Shown here piece by piece: positions 7,701-14,376 of a DNA stretch of 19,606 nt (the stretch's first letter is position 1; each line of letters begins with the position of its first letter). Position numbers and translations under genes: made by a program. Location: assembly GCA_019312705.1 (NCBI GenBank), contig JAFDCW010000030.1, positions 1 to 19,606 of the forward strand, read 5' to 3'. The notes under the pieces are model-generated. The model searched no databases, was not told where the DNA came from, and was given only the letters and a program-made list of their open reading frames with translations. Origin of the DNA: Deltaproteobacteria bacterium (GTDB lineage: Bacteria > Myxococcota > Polyangia > Polyangiales > B10-G4).

Positions 7701-7752
7701 ACAGCGGTACCGTCGACACGGGCCTAGCCGACTCGGGGCCGGTTACTTGTGA
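4732..7752 (+). CDS. GH5 mannanase-like lipoprotein; frame reads on past about 6471 into antisense of the next gene
   Basis: The N-terminus is a lipoprotein signal ending LVLPAC (Cys32). Residues about 50-400 form a glycoside hydrolase family 5 barrel closest in pattern to endo-beta-1,4-mannanases (subfamily 7). FRFVGANTAMM (69-79), DDPTIFAWELANE with acid/base Glu234, DVHAYP (His297, Tyr299) and VVGEIGFPR with nucleophile Glu335 are all in place. Residues about 430-570 look like an added beta-rich, perhaps carbohydrate-binding, domain. The start overlaps the DUF302 stop (TGATG). Real coding evidence ends near residue 580 (base about 6471). From there the frame stays open to a stop at 7752 only because it runs codon-for-codon antisense to the deoxyhypusine-synthase-like gene, and then into the start of the next lipoprotein gene. 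The native stop and possibly the C-terminus are therefore missing. The enzyme would act at the cell surface on mannan-type polysaccharide; the exact substrate is inferred. Confidence 0.8.
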   Translation: MFSRAVPAATLSLLSAFLLAPLVPALLVLPACGEPLPPVPRKQMSNPPIRSGEFARAEGTRFMIGDAPFRFVGANTAMMHGDRAREGAADLFEALGRDKVGVIRVWAAGEAVADGRAWHRAYAFRVGPEAWVETTYEHLDHLLVEARRWNIRVIVTLVNRWGDYGGLPQYARWIGLEPHRRHLLSAELSAVLSSDAARNLYRDHVERLVTRVNTISGVSYRDDPTIFAWELANELSAQSCEADAALYDWTRTMARFIRGLDGAHLIAAGHIGYKTELSRESWRQVTALPEIGFADVHAYPQNVPGAVNAEGLGVWLDDRAHLALGVLGKPLVVGEIGFPRDDSRFVPRADWFSAALGRADLDGVSGVMVWIYRSWDERRDPHGVWAEGPLADESEPIRAVLRGTAARWAEAGPEVRNDAVRGAGPDARLYPMGLEHLRPWPEGEWTDAGAGARRLSIDTSAFAEGCALGEGPAWLVYAADMGRTGAPEELVFEDLGRRPEDGAVDLGIDVIIDQTHVGTWNGPGRFEERGVGALEVAFTGERTTHWLRFESRVDAGRAHIGRMITAIPPGPSLDGTPVAAGRVRLDHEARRIDIELAPGDLFVRYGAAVRPIGSGRVGDLAEVAPVPDVLLHVLLDEGHDADGEVAGDASADLKEADRRLLLVLRIPADQVPHRFGARFHHAVGADVTALYRRDEHVSEGRVLPPGRPDRKVHLGRREQPRVLRVDLVLTLESVAQEQLVHVLVREVASSRGVRGLPQLEHVTLDLPHGLVFGDAGIGDPVHATVAEIAFVLGRQVTVVRHTRVALVGDEVEDVLLEVRSGHAERVHFALADEVRNHDAHLCRAHRAGDGEQHLAPALEVGLPGLDGVDDDGSVEVAEVTPDEVFNLSHGTGIDRNRGLGARPSGPVRTDRVYAALEGRLRVRMRPRERHGSGPQNNNLRNFRVLGNSRWSLGERRVRGRQPRAHRQQHPRLGTVRLRARGHRRRFRRRGQRYRRHGPSRLGAGYL
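6455..6490. other. Tail-to-tail junction of two truncated convergent genes
   Basis: On the minus strand the synthase-like protein matches its family down to FVIESDAT (codons ending at 6472), then turns into RGDGRTVEGG, which has no family resemblance. The expected last hydrophobic segment (of the 'IVAPLIFA' type) is not present in any of the three minus frames read downstream. On the plus strand the mannanase frame passes the same point with no stop. There is no intergenic spacer, terminator or stop codon between two convergent genes. A deletion or inversion joining them, or an assembly join, would give this picture. The exact base cannot be fixed by eye. Confidence 0.7.
6472..7398 (-). CDS. 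Deoxyhypusine-synthase-like protein, C-terminus and stop missing
   Basis: The recognisable part is 309 residues from ATG 7398. It belongs to the deoxyhypusine synthase family, NAD-dependent enzymes that move the aminobutyl group of spermidine. Bacteria lack eIF5A, and some bacterial members act on small polyamines (homospermidine-synthase-like activity). Visible are MLLTVAGAMSTAEMGIVIADL (from residue 37), VTGANLEEDVFN (68-79), IGGGIAGDFPICVVPLIQQD (238-257) and PNEKITWGKLDVDTP, with Lys294 at the catalytic lysine position of the family (WGK). The His next to the GGG loop in human DHS is not obvious here (GGGIAGDFP), which favours a polyamine rather than protein substrate. After residue 309 the match stops about 20 residues short of the usual end, and the frame runs open antisense through the mannanase gene to a stop at 4807. 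It is probably inactive or an assembly artefact. No Shine-Dalgarno is evident. Confidence 0.82.
7510..7515 (+). promoter_or_regulatory. Ribosome binding site AGGGAG for the 7520 lipoprotein
   Basis: AGGGAG ends four bases before ATG 7520 and picks that start over the in-frame ATG at 7478. The latter would add 14 residues ahead of a hydrophobic signal that already begins properly at 7520. Confidence 0.55.
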
Positions 7753-8701
7753 TCCCACCGCCGTGGGCATCGACTTCCCATCGCGCGAGTGGACTGCCGA
7801 GGTCGTCGCCGAGGGTGTGCTCGTCGACGAGCCCGTCGGCGTTGCCTTCGACGGTCGCGGGGCCCTGCTCTTTTCGAACAGCTCGAGTTGGATCGGTGCA
7901 GGGGTCGACCCCGGCGACGTGCTCGAGGTGAACGCAGGCACCCTCGGAGCCTTTGCCGCCGATGACCTGATGGTCGGCCCGGGCCACGTCGCGTTCCTCG
8001 GCGTGGCCGCCGGCGGTTTCGACCCGGGGCTCTATCTCGCGACGGAAGACGGATCGGCTGCCGGTGGCACGGACTCCATCCTGGAGGTTTCCCCCGACGG
8101 CACGACCGTTGCGTCGCTCACCGCTGCCGTCACCGACCCCGGCGAGGTCGAGTTCGGCACCGGCGGTGATTTTGGTGACGACCTCTACGTGACGACCCGC
8201 GAGCGCGACGACTCGACCGCCCCCAACGCCCGCACGCTGGTCCGCGTTGCTTCCGATGGCACGGCGACTGCCGTTGACGTCGTGGACGGAAGCACCGCCG
8301 TTACCGGCGCCTGGTCCCTCGAGTTCGGCCCCGGCGGCGCCCTCGGCACCGACCTCTTCCTCGGCACTATCGACGACTCCGGTTTCAGCCCCGGGAGTAT
8401 GGATGCCATCTACCGAGTCCGTGCGAGCGACGGTCGAGCGACGGTCTTCTCCAGCGGCATTCGTCCCCGGGCCATGGCCGCCCCGGCTCCCACATCCCCC
8501 CTCGCCGGGGCCTTCGGCGAGCACCTCTACGTCGTGACCGGCAATACGATTGTGCGCATCAATGCCCGCCGCGCCGTCGAGACCTTCGCGACGGGCATCA
8601 TGAGCACCGCAGGGATGCGCTTTGGCCCCGATGGCGCCCTCTACATCGCCCAGCCCGGCGCCGGGAGAGTGATTCGCGTCTCTCCTTGTCCGGCGATGTA
8701 G
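7520..8701 (+). CDS. Beta-propeller-like (NHL/SMP-30-type) surface lipoprotein
   Basis: This 393-residue protein has a signal segment MGLVHKTTIF to LLGSAGC (lipid-modified Cys28 likely, although -3 is Ser). A low-complexity linker follows (about 30-72) built of repeated DSG, DTG and ADSG units, a style very common in Myxococcota lipoproteins. The rest (about 80-390) repeats short blade-like units such as GVAFDGRGALLFS, ILEVSPDGTTV, LVRVASDGTAT, IYRVRASDGRATVFSSGI and MRFGPDGALYIAQPGAGRVIRV. These are typical of NHL/SMP-30/PQQ-dehydrogenase-like six-bladed propellers. No catalytic residues could be assigned, so binding or scaffolding on the outer surface is as likely as an enzyme role. It is a single gene, divergent from the truncated synthase and convergent with the next lipoprotein (33 bases between stops). 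Confidence 0.8.
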   Translation: MGLVHKTTIFVIFGFLGILGGLLGSAGCGDDSPELTDSSTRDSGPSDSGPADTAVDSGAADSGTVDTGLADSGPVTCDPTAVGIDFPSREWTAEVVAEGVLVDEPVGVAFDGRGALLFSNSSSWIGAGVDPGDVLEVNAGTLGAFAADDLMVGPGHVAFLGVAAGGFDPGLYLATEDGSAAGGTDSILEVSPDGTTVASLTAAVTDPGEVEFGTGGDFGDDLYVTTRERDDSTAPNARTLVRVASDGTATAVDVVDGSTAVTGAWSLEFGPGGALGTDLFLGTIDDSGFSPGSMDAIYRVRASDGRATVFSSGIRPRAMAAPAPTSPLAGAFGEHLYVVTGNTIVRINARRAVETFATGIMSTAGMRFGPDGALYIAQPGAGRVIRVSPCPAM

Positions 8702-8734
8702 GCGGTCTGCGCCGCGGCCCCGGGCCTTCGCCTC

Positions 8735-10213
8735 TCACAACGGCAGACAGCCGAACTCCCGCACGTAGACCCGGTTCGGCGTCGAGTTTGGCGCACCGGC
8801 ATTCCACATCACGAGCACACCGTCACCGTCGGCGCTGACGTGGGGATGACCGATGTACGCCTGATCGGGATCGGCTTCGACGGGCAGGGGGCCGGACCAC
8901 GCCTTCTGGACTTCTCCCCGGGGCCCCCAGACCTCCACGTGCATGTCGTCATCGGGGAGACCGGTCGCACCCCAGACGGCGACGGTCTGATGCAGTGCGG
9001 GGCGCGGCAGGAAGAAGTCGCCGCTCCCGGAGTCGCCGTAGGACCGGCCGTCGGGGAACGGAGCGAGTTCGCTGAGCGGCTCGAAGGTCGGGCTCACGAG
9101 CTGCGTCGTGCTGGGCGCCCGGAACCTCCCGGGTGAAATGTAGACCCAGCCTTCTTCGACCCCGACCAAGCGTTGCCAGCTCGCGTACTCGAGGTCGATG
9201 CGGCGCTGGACGAGCACCGTGCCCTCGGCGTCGAGCAGGTAGAACCACTGAAATCGATCCATCGGGTCGTCCCACCCCGAGACCAGGATCCCCACCCGGC
9301 CTTGCCACACGCCCAGGGTGATCGAGCCGATGTGGGACCCGAACGCATCCACCGGGACGCGCCTCTCATCGGAGCCATCGGGCGCGAAGGTCGCGACCGT
9401 CAGCCCGTCCGCCTCGGTCCACGCCGCCACGTAACGCTGCCCGGACCAGACCATCAGCTCGACGTTGCGGGAGCCGTGGGGCGAGAGCGGCTGCACGGCC
9501 GTCGGTCGTCCGGTCGGGGGCGTGAGCAGAAGGCCGAAGACGTCGTCGCTGCCGATGCGGTAATACGTCGCATTCGGAACGCCTCCGGGGGGCATCGGTT
9601 CAACCCCTGCGAGGGGAAACATCCAGAGGATGAAGTCGTCGAGGGCGAGCTCAACGGGGCCCGTGGGGCGACCGCGGCGGTCGAGGAAGCGCCGATAGAG
9701 GTTGGGCCGCTCACTGCCGCCCGAGAGCCCGAGGTTGAAGAGCGCCACGAACCCGTCGTCGGTCGGTGCCAGGGTATTGCCGAACGCCCAGAGGCAGCTC
9801 GTGCAATCGCCGGTGTCGAACTCATCGGTGCGCACCGTGATCGCCTCACCGAGGGCGCCGAAGGCGAGATCCTCGTCGACGACACCGTCGCAGTCGTCAT
9901 CGATTCCGTTGCAGACCTCAGCCGTTGGCACGCGCGGCACGCACTCGGGGAACGCCCCATCCTCGCACTGCAGCATCTGCACGCAGGGCGTGTCCCCGCA
10001 CACCCGGGGTGATACGTCCTCGTCGACGAAGCCGTCGCAGTCGTCGTCGGTCCCGTTGCAGGTCTCGGCGCCGACCGGTCGACAGGGGCTCGCGTCCACG
10101 GCGGGGTCATCGACCCCGATGCCCGTCCGGGAGCCGCAGCCGACGCCGCAGGCGAACACGATCAACCACACGACCGCTGCCGCCGAGGGCCCTCCCATGG
10201 CACGTCGTCGCAC
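8735..10213 (-). CDS. MopE-motif (CNGxDDDCDG) surface lipoprotein
   Basis: This 492-residue secreted protein opens with MRRRAMGGPSAAAVVWLIVF and a cysteine pair (Cys22, Cys26), either of which could be lipidated. Two copies of the putative metal-binding motif follow: CNGTDDDCDGFVDED (52-66) and CNGIDDDCDGVVDED (101-115). The motif is known from MopE and from many myxobacterial surface proteins. The Cys/Asp-rich part ends near residue 115. The remaining about 375 residues are beta-rich with repeated WxxG/WSGQRYVAAW-type strands and may form a propeller-like fold; no named domain was recognised. GTG 10213 is preferred over ATG 10198 because it supplies the positively charged MRRR head of a signal peptide. 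Neither start has a clear ribosome site. It follows the NADPH oxidase gene on the same strand (65 bases), so co-transcription is possible. Confidence 0.78.
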   Translation of the reverse strand: MRRRAMGGPSAAAVVWLIVFACGVGCGSRTGIGVDDPAVDASPCRPVGAETCNGTDDDCDGFVDEDVSPRVCGDTPCVQMLQCEDGAFPECVPRVPTAEVCNGIDDDCDGVVDEDLAFGALGEAITVRTDEFDTGDCTSCLWAFGNTLAPTDDGFVALFNLGLSGGSERPNLYRRFLDRRGRPTGPVELALDDFILWMFPLAGVEPMPPGGVPNATYYRIGSDDVFGLLLTPPTGRPTAVQPLSPHGSRNVELMVWSGQRYVAAWTEADGLTVATFAPDGSDERRVPVDAFGSHIGSITLGVWQGRVGILVSGWDDPMDRFQWFYLLDAEGTVLVQRRIDLEYASWQRLVGVEEGWVYISPGRFRAPSTTQLVSPTFEPLSELAPFPDGRSYGDSGSGDFFLPRPALHQTVAVWGATGLPDDDMHVEVWGPRGEVQKAWSGPLPVEADPDQAYIGHPHVSADGDGVLVMWNAGAPNSTPNRVYVREFGCLPL

Positions 10214-10230
10214 GATGCGATTGTCGCATC
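10214..10230 (-). promoter_or_regulatory. Perfect 7-bp inverted repeat directly before the MopE-motif gene
   Basis: GATGCGA and TCGCATC are exact inverted arms separated by three bases. The repeat sits 49 bases past the NADPH oxidase stop and touches the proposed GTG start at 10213. It has no following T-run, so it is either a weak hairpin terminator, an operator-like palindrome, or a structure covering the ribosome entry site. Only the symmetry is observed; the role is open. Confidence 0.35.
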
Positions 10231-10278
10231 TGGGGACGACCCTTGTCAGGCTGTCCGGTCTGGCGCGCGGCCCGTCGG

Positions 10279-12303
10279 TCAGAAGTGCTCCTGTCGGAAG
10301 GGTAGCCCCTCGCCGGCGGCGGCCCGGCGGGCCTTCTTGCCGAGGCCCGGGGGGCCGCAGAAGAACACCTCGGGCAGGTCCGGGGCGTGTTCCCGGGCGA
10401 AACTTCGCATCAGCTCGGCCCACCGCGGGGCGCCGAGGGTGGTGCGGCTACGCAGGCCCGTGATGAGGTCCTGCCGAGTTTGGGCGTAGAGCAGGTCCAT
10501 CGCGATGCGCAGCACCGTGCTCTTGATGTCCCGATTGCCCGCGTCCATGAAGATGCGGAAGTCGAAGCGGTGGGGGAACTCGCCCTCGACCTCTGCGAGC
10601 AGGGACGCGAACCACGCGAAGGCGTACTGGCTCCGGCAGACCCATACGAAGTGAACGCGACCGGGCACGGCGTCGGTGTTCGGGTCGGCCCGGAGCTGCA
10701 TGAGCATGCTGCGGAGGATGCTCGCGAAGGGCGTCACGCCGATGCCCGCGGCCACGAGGACGGTGCGCTTCGAGCGAAAGATGTGCGCGCTCGGCGTTCC
10801 GTAGGGCCCGTCGATGAACGCCGTGAGGGGCGCCGTGAGGGGCGCTTCGGCTTCGGCCATCTCGCGCAGGGCTCCGGTCCAGTTGCCTGCGGTGCGCACG
10901 TGAAAGGTGAGCTGGGCCGAGTCTTCGGGGGCGTTGCTGATGGTGAAGGGGTGCCACTCGAGCTGCGCGATCTCCGGGATGCGCAGGAAGACGTAGTCGC
11001 CGGCCTCGAACTCGAAGCCCCGGGGGCGTTCGAGGACGATGCGGGTGACCCGGGCGGGCAGGGCATCGAGGCTCGCGGTCCGGGTGCCGTGCAGGCGCCG
11101 GGCGAAGAACTTGTCGATGACGTAGCCGGTGAGCGGCGCAGCGACCCAGATCCACGTGACCGGGCCGTGCATCAAGATGAAGACAAACCACAGCGGCCAA
11201 AGGCGGTGAACGGCGTGGAAGAGCTCGAAGCTACGGCTTCGTCGGATGGCGTCTCGGGCAAATACCGAGAGCAAGACGTGCACCACCAGGAGCCCGACGC
11301 CGGTCAGCCCCGCCGTCGTGAGCAACCCTGCCCAAATGCCGAGAATGCCACCGCCGCCGCCTTCGCCAGCCGGGTCACCGCCCCCGGTTGCCCAGTTGGC
11401 CAAGTGGGCGGCCGTGTGGGCTACGGCGAATACCAGCGTGGCGTTGCCGACGAGGCGATGGAAGAGCACGTGCTCGTCGATGAGCACCCGGCCGACGCGA
11501 GTGCGGCCCAGGCGAGTCAAGGTCCGCCGCATCATGGGCACCAGGACCAACGCCGCCCCGAGATTGAGGGTCGCTCCGAACCCACGGCCGACCTGGATGT
11601 AGACGTTGGCGCCGGCGGCGCCGTAGGTGAGCCACGCGTCGACAAAGAGGGCCACGTTGGCGAGGGCCCAGCCCGCGACGAGGACGATGTATCCGGTCCC
11701 CGCCCAGGTCGGCCGCTTTGGCCGAACCAAAGCGCGGCGACCGCCGGCCCCGGCGGGTTCGGGGCCCAGGCCCAACCAGCGCAGGTCGCCGAGGGTCATG
11801 TGCTCGACGACCCCCGGATAGTGGGTGATCGCCCCGGCGAACTCTTCGTAGCTGATCACGCCGTCACCGTTTTCATCAGCGTGGTCGAACATCGCCGCGA
11901 CGAGCTCGTCGACCACCTCGGGGCCGAAGGCGAGGCGGTTTTCGGCCAGGCTCGTCCAGAGCATGCGCGTCAGCTCCTCGACGTCGATGGATCCGTCGCC
12001 GTTGGCGTCGTGGACCCGGAACGCGAAGCGCAGCTTGTCGTCTGGGGAGCCGTCGACCAGCGCTTCGACCCGCGAGATCAAGAGTGCCCGGTCGATTTGG
12101 TCGTGGCGGTCTCCGCCGAGGGCTGAGATCAGACGCCGGGCGAAAAAGAGCGACGCGAGCCCGAGCTGACGCTGGAGCTCGTGGGCGTCGACGGTCCCGC
12201 CATCCGCCTGCCCGGGGGTCTCACTGACCCGCTCGAGGAGTGAAATGTCTTCGCTCGACCGCTCCTTCGTACCGGACCCCATATTTCCCCGCGAGGATAG
12301 CAT
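10279..12303 (-). CDS. NOX5/RBOH-type NADPH oxidase with two EF-hands
   Basis: This 674-residue flavocytochrome would move electrons from NAD(P)H through FAD and two haems across the membrane to oxygen, giving superoxide. The order is as follows. Two EF-hand loops lie at 99-110 (DANGDGSIDVEE) and 143-154 (DENGDGVISYEE). A ferric-reductase membrane domain (about 200-400) carries haem histidine pairs H282/H296 and H366/H379, with 14- and 13-residue spacing as in gp91phox. FAD motif HPFTISNAPED is at 451-461, NADPH motifs GPYGTPS (499-505) and LVAAGIGVTPF (516-526), FCGPPGLGK at 648-656, and a terminal FRQEHF with the conserved last Phe. All key residues are intact. Start: ATG 12303 has AGGGGA four bases upstream; ATG 12282 (GGGGA) is nearly as good. 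The EF-hands imply calcium control. A ferric reductase role is the main alternative. Confidence 0.93.
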   Translation of the reverse strand: MLSSRGNMGSGTKERSSEDISLLERVSETPGQADGGTVDAHELQRQLGLASLFFARRLISALGGDRHDQIDRALLISRVEALVDGSPDDKLRFAFRVHDANGDGSIDVEELTRMLWTSLAENRLAFGPEVVDELVAAMFDHADENGDGVISYEEFAGAITHYPGVVEHMTLGDLRWLGLGPEPAGAGGRRALVRPKRPTWAGTGYIVLVAGWALANVALFVDAWLTYGAAGANVYIQVGRGFGATLNLGAALVLVPMMRRTLTRLGRTRVGRVLIDEHVLFHRLVGNATLVFAVAHTAAHLANWATGGGDPAGEGGGGGILGIWAGLLTTAGLTGVGLLVVHVLLSVFARDAIRRSRSFELFHAVHRLWPLWFVFILMHGPVTWIWVAAPLTGYVIDKFFARRLHGTRTASLDALPARVTRIVLERPRGFEFEAGDYVFLRIPEIAQLEWHPFTISNAPEDSAQLTFHVRTAGNWTGALREMAEAEAPLTAPLTAFIDGPYGTPSAHIFRSKRTVLVAAGIGVTPFASILRSMLMQLRADPNTDAVPGRVHFVWVCRSQYAFAWFASLLAEVEGEFPHRFDFRIFMDAGNRDIKSTVLRIAMDLLYAQTRQDLITGLRSRTTLGAPRWAELMRSFAREHAPDLPEVFFCGPPGLGKKARRAAAGEGLPFRQEHF

Positions 12304-12375
12304 CGGGTCCCCTGGGCGACGGTCGGTCCCGCGGGGCTTTCGCCCGCTGCGATTAGGCACTAACGTCCCGCCCCC

Positions 12376-14349
12376 ATGACTCGCATCGCTTCAGCCTTCT
12401 CAATCTTCGCTCTTCTCATCCTGGTCGGTTGCGGCGGCACCCAGCCCCCGGCGGTCGAGTCCACGGCCCTCGCCCTCGACCAGTTCGAGCGCAATCGCTT
12501 CAATCAGCTGGCGCTCCTCCTCGACGCGCCGGTGTTCTGGGTCAGCGACACCGACGGCGATGGCGCGGTGAGTCCCGCGGAGGTCGCTTCCCTCGACTTC
12601 TATCCGTCCACGGGCAACTGGGTCGACGCCGAAGGGCACTTCAACCACGACTTCGACGCGCTCTACCGCCGCATGGTCGCCCTCGACGCGGCTGGGGCCC
12701 CCACCGATGCGCGACTCTCCCAGGTGTACCGGGAGCTCGGCTCCGCCGCCCTCGCCCTGGTCGCGACGGACCTCTCCGGCTTCACGTCCGAGGAGCGTGA
12801 CTTCGCCCGGCGCATGGTGGCCATCGGCCGATCGATCGACGGCCTCTACGCCCGGCAGGTCGGCATGGCGGTCATCGCCAGCACGCAGCAGCCGGACGAC
12901 CCGGCGTCTTGGGCGGTCTTCCGCCGCAACTGGGGCCCCGCGTGTCTCGCTCCGGCCGTGCAAAACGAAGAACTCTGCAGCGCTCTTCCCGGCTCTCCGG
13001 ACCAGCCCGTCGACGTGTATCCGGCCGCCCTCCAGCGCGAGGAGGGCTTCTGTGACGCCCTCCGCGCCCGGGAAGACGCAGACACCTTGCTCTCTCCCTT
13101 CGTGGTGGTCCGTGAGTCCGAAGGCGAGCTCGCCGCGGTGGCCTACACCGACGCCTATAGCGAAGAGATGACCGAGATCTCGACGGCGCTCACCCAGGCT
13201 GCGTCGGTCCTCTCGGGCCCCAGCGAAGAGGCCCTGCGCACCTACCTCCGGGCCGCGGCCCAGGCCTTCCTCGACAACGACTGGGTCCCCGCCGACGAGG
13301 CGTGGTCGCGCATGAACGCGGAAAATTCGAAGTGGTACGTACGCGTCGGCCCCGACGAGGTCTACTGGGATCCGTGCAGCAACAAGGCGGGGTTCCACAT
13401 GACCTTCGCCCTCATCGACAGTGGCTCCCTCGAGTGGCAGGAGCGCCTCGCACCCCTGCAGCAAGACATGGAGAGTTCGATCGCCGGTCTCGTCGCAACC
13501 TACGAGGCGCGCGAGACGAACTTCCACCTGCCCGACTTCATCGAGATCGTTGTCAACGCCGGCGACGACCGAGACGCCTTTGGTGCGACCATCGGCCAGA
13601 GCCTGCCCAACTGGGGCCCCGTCGCGAACGAAAACCGCGGCCGGACCGTGGCGATGACCAACCTCTACACCGACCCCGACAGCGCCGGTCGGCGCCGGGC
13701 CGCGGCGGAGTCGATGGTCACGACCCAGACCCTGGCTTTCTTCGCGGCCTCGCCGAACGCCGGGCTGATGAGCACCATCCTCCACGAAGCGACCCACAAC
13801 CTCGGGCCCGCCGGGGAGTACGAGTTCGAGGGCAAGACCGCCGAGGCGGCTTTCGGTGGCGAGATCGCCTCGATGCTCGAGGAACTCAAGGCCCAGACCG
13901 GGGCCCTCTTCCTGCTCTCACTTCTGAAGGACCGTGGCGTCCTCGACGAGGCCGCCGTGAACGAGGCCTACCTCGACTCGATCCTCTGGGCCTTCGGCCA
14001 CATCAGCCGCGGCATGTACACCGCCGGTGGCCACCGCAAGGCCTACAGCCAGCTCGCGGCGATTCAGGTCGGCGAGCTCATCGCCGCCGGCGCCATCACC
14101 TGGGACGCGAGCCGCACGGCGGGCAACGGCACCGACCCCGGGAGCTTCTCGATCGACTACGCCGCCATGCCCGCCGCCGCCCAGGCGCTGATGACCAAGG
14201 TCGTCGGCATCCTCGCCGTCAACGACGTCGAAGCGGCCACGGCCCTCGCCGCCGAGCACGTCGACGGCGACACCGTGCCCCAGCAGGTAATCGCCGAGCG
14301 CTACCAGCGCTTCCCGCGTCAGAGCTTCGTATTCGCCGTCTCGTACTGA
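12376..14349 (+). CDS. M49-like zinc metallopeptidase lipoprotein
   Basis: This 657-residue protein has a lipobox LILVGC (Cys19). An EF-hand-like loop DTDGDGAVSPAE lies at 58-69. Near the C-terminus are a zinc-binding HEATH (470-474) continuing NLGPAGEYEFEGK, and a downstream helix MLEELKAQTGALFLL whose Glu503 fits the third zinc ligand. The HExxH plus 'LGP' and later 'EE.KA..ga..l' arrangement resembles the dipeptidyl-peptidase-III-like (M49) proteins of bacteria, in which HE.xHxLGP and an EEAKAD helix occur; classical M49 has HExxxH instead. The zinc site is directly visible; family membership and peptidase activity are inferred. The middle region (about 100-450) is helical and was not assigned. 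The gene diverges from the NADPH oxidase gene across 72 bases and has no obvious ribosome site before ATG 12376. Confidence 0.75.
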   Translation: MTRIASAFSIFALLILVGCGGTQPPAVESTALALDQFERNRFNQLALLLDAPVFWVSDTDGDGAVSPAEVASLDFYPSTGNWVDAEGHFNHDFDALYRRMVALDAAGAPTDARLSQVYRELGSAALALVATDLSGFTSEERDFARRMVAIGRSIDGLYARQVGMAVIASTQQPDDPASWAVFRRNWGPACLAPAVQNEELCSALPGSPDQPVDVYPAALQREEGFCDALRAREDADTLLSPFVVVRESEGELAAVAYTDAYSEEMTEISTALTQAASVLSGPSEEALRTYLRAAAQAFLDNDWVPADEAWSRMNAENSKWYVRVGPDEVYWDPCSNKAGFHMTFALIDSGSLEWQERLAPLQQDMESSIAGLVATYEARETNFHLPDFIEIVVNAGDDRDAFGATIGQSLPNWGPVANENRGRTVAMTNLYTDPDSAGRRRAAAESMVTTQTLAFFAASPNAGLMSTILHEATHNLGPAGEYEFEGKTAEAAFGGEIASMLEELKAQTGALFLLSLLKDRGVLDEAAVNEAYLDSILWAFGHISRGMYTAGGHRKAYSQLAAIQVGELIAAGAITWDASRTAGNGTDPGSFSIDYAAMPAAAQALMTKVVGILAVNDVEAATALAAEHVDGDTVPQQVIAERYQRFPRQSFVFAVSY

Positions 14350-14367
14350 CGGCGCTGCCGGCGCCGT
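14349..14367. terminator. Possible hairpin terminator between convergent genes
   Basis: ACGGCGC and GCGCCGT form a perfect 7-bp GC-rich stem around a five-base loop. The hairpin starts at the last base of the metallopeptidase stop codon, inside the 27-base gap to the converging lipoprotein gene. There is no T-run on either side, so intrinsic termination is uncertain. Confidence 0.35.
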
Positions 14368-14376
14368 CCGTGCGAA

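Noticed and set aside
6472..7752. C-terminal 427 residues of the 1006-residue plus frame as a real mannanase domain
   Set aside because: It is antisense to the well-conserved synthase-like gene and then overlaps the signal sequence of the next lipoprotein. It has no domain pattern.
8702..8734. Terminator between the two convergent lipoproteins (GGCCCCGGGCC)
   Set aside because: The palindrome allows only a very short stem with a minimal loop and has no T-run, so it is not distinguishable from GC-rich background.
10387..12126. 579-residue plus-strand open frame under the NADPH oxidase
   Set aside because: It is antisense to a fully motif-supported gene, and its sequence is Glu/Gly/Asp/Arg-rich without hydrophobic pattern or family resemblance.
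12400..13797. 465-residue minus-strand open frame under the metallopeptidase
   Set aside because: It is an antisense shadow of the same compositional type. It would also run through the HExxH-encoding gene and lacks a ribosome site.
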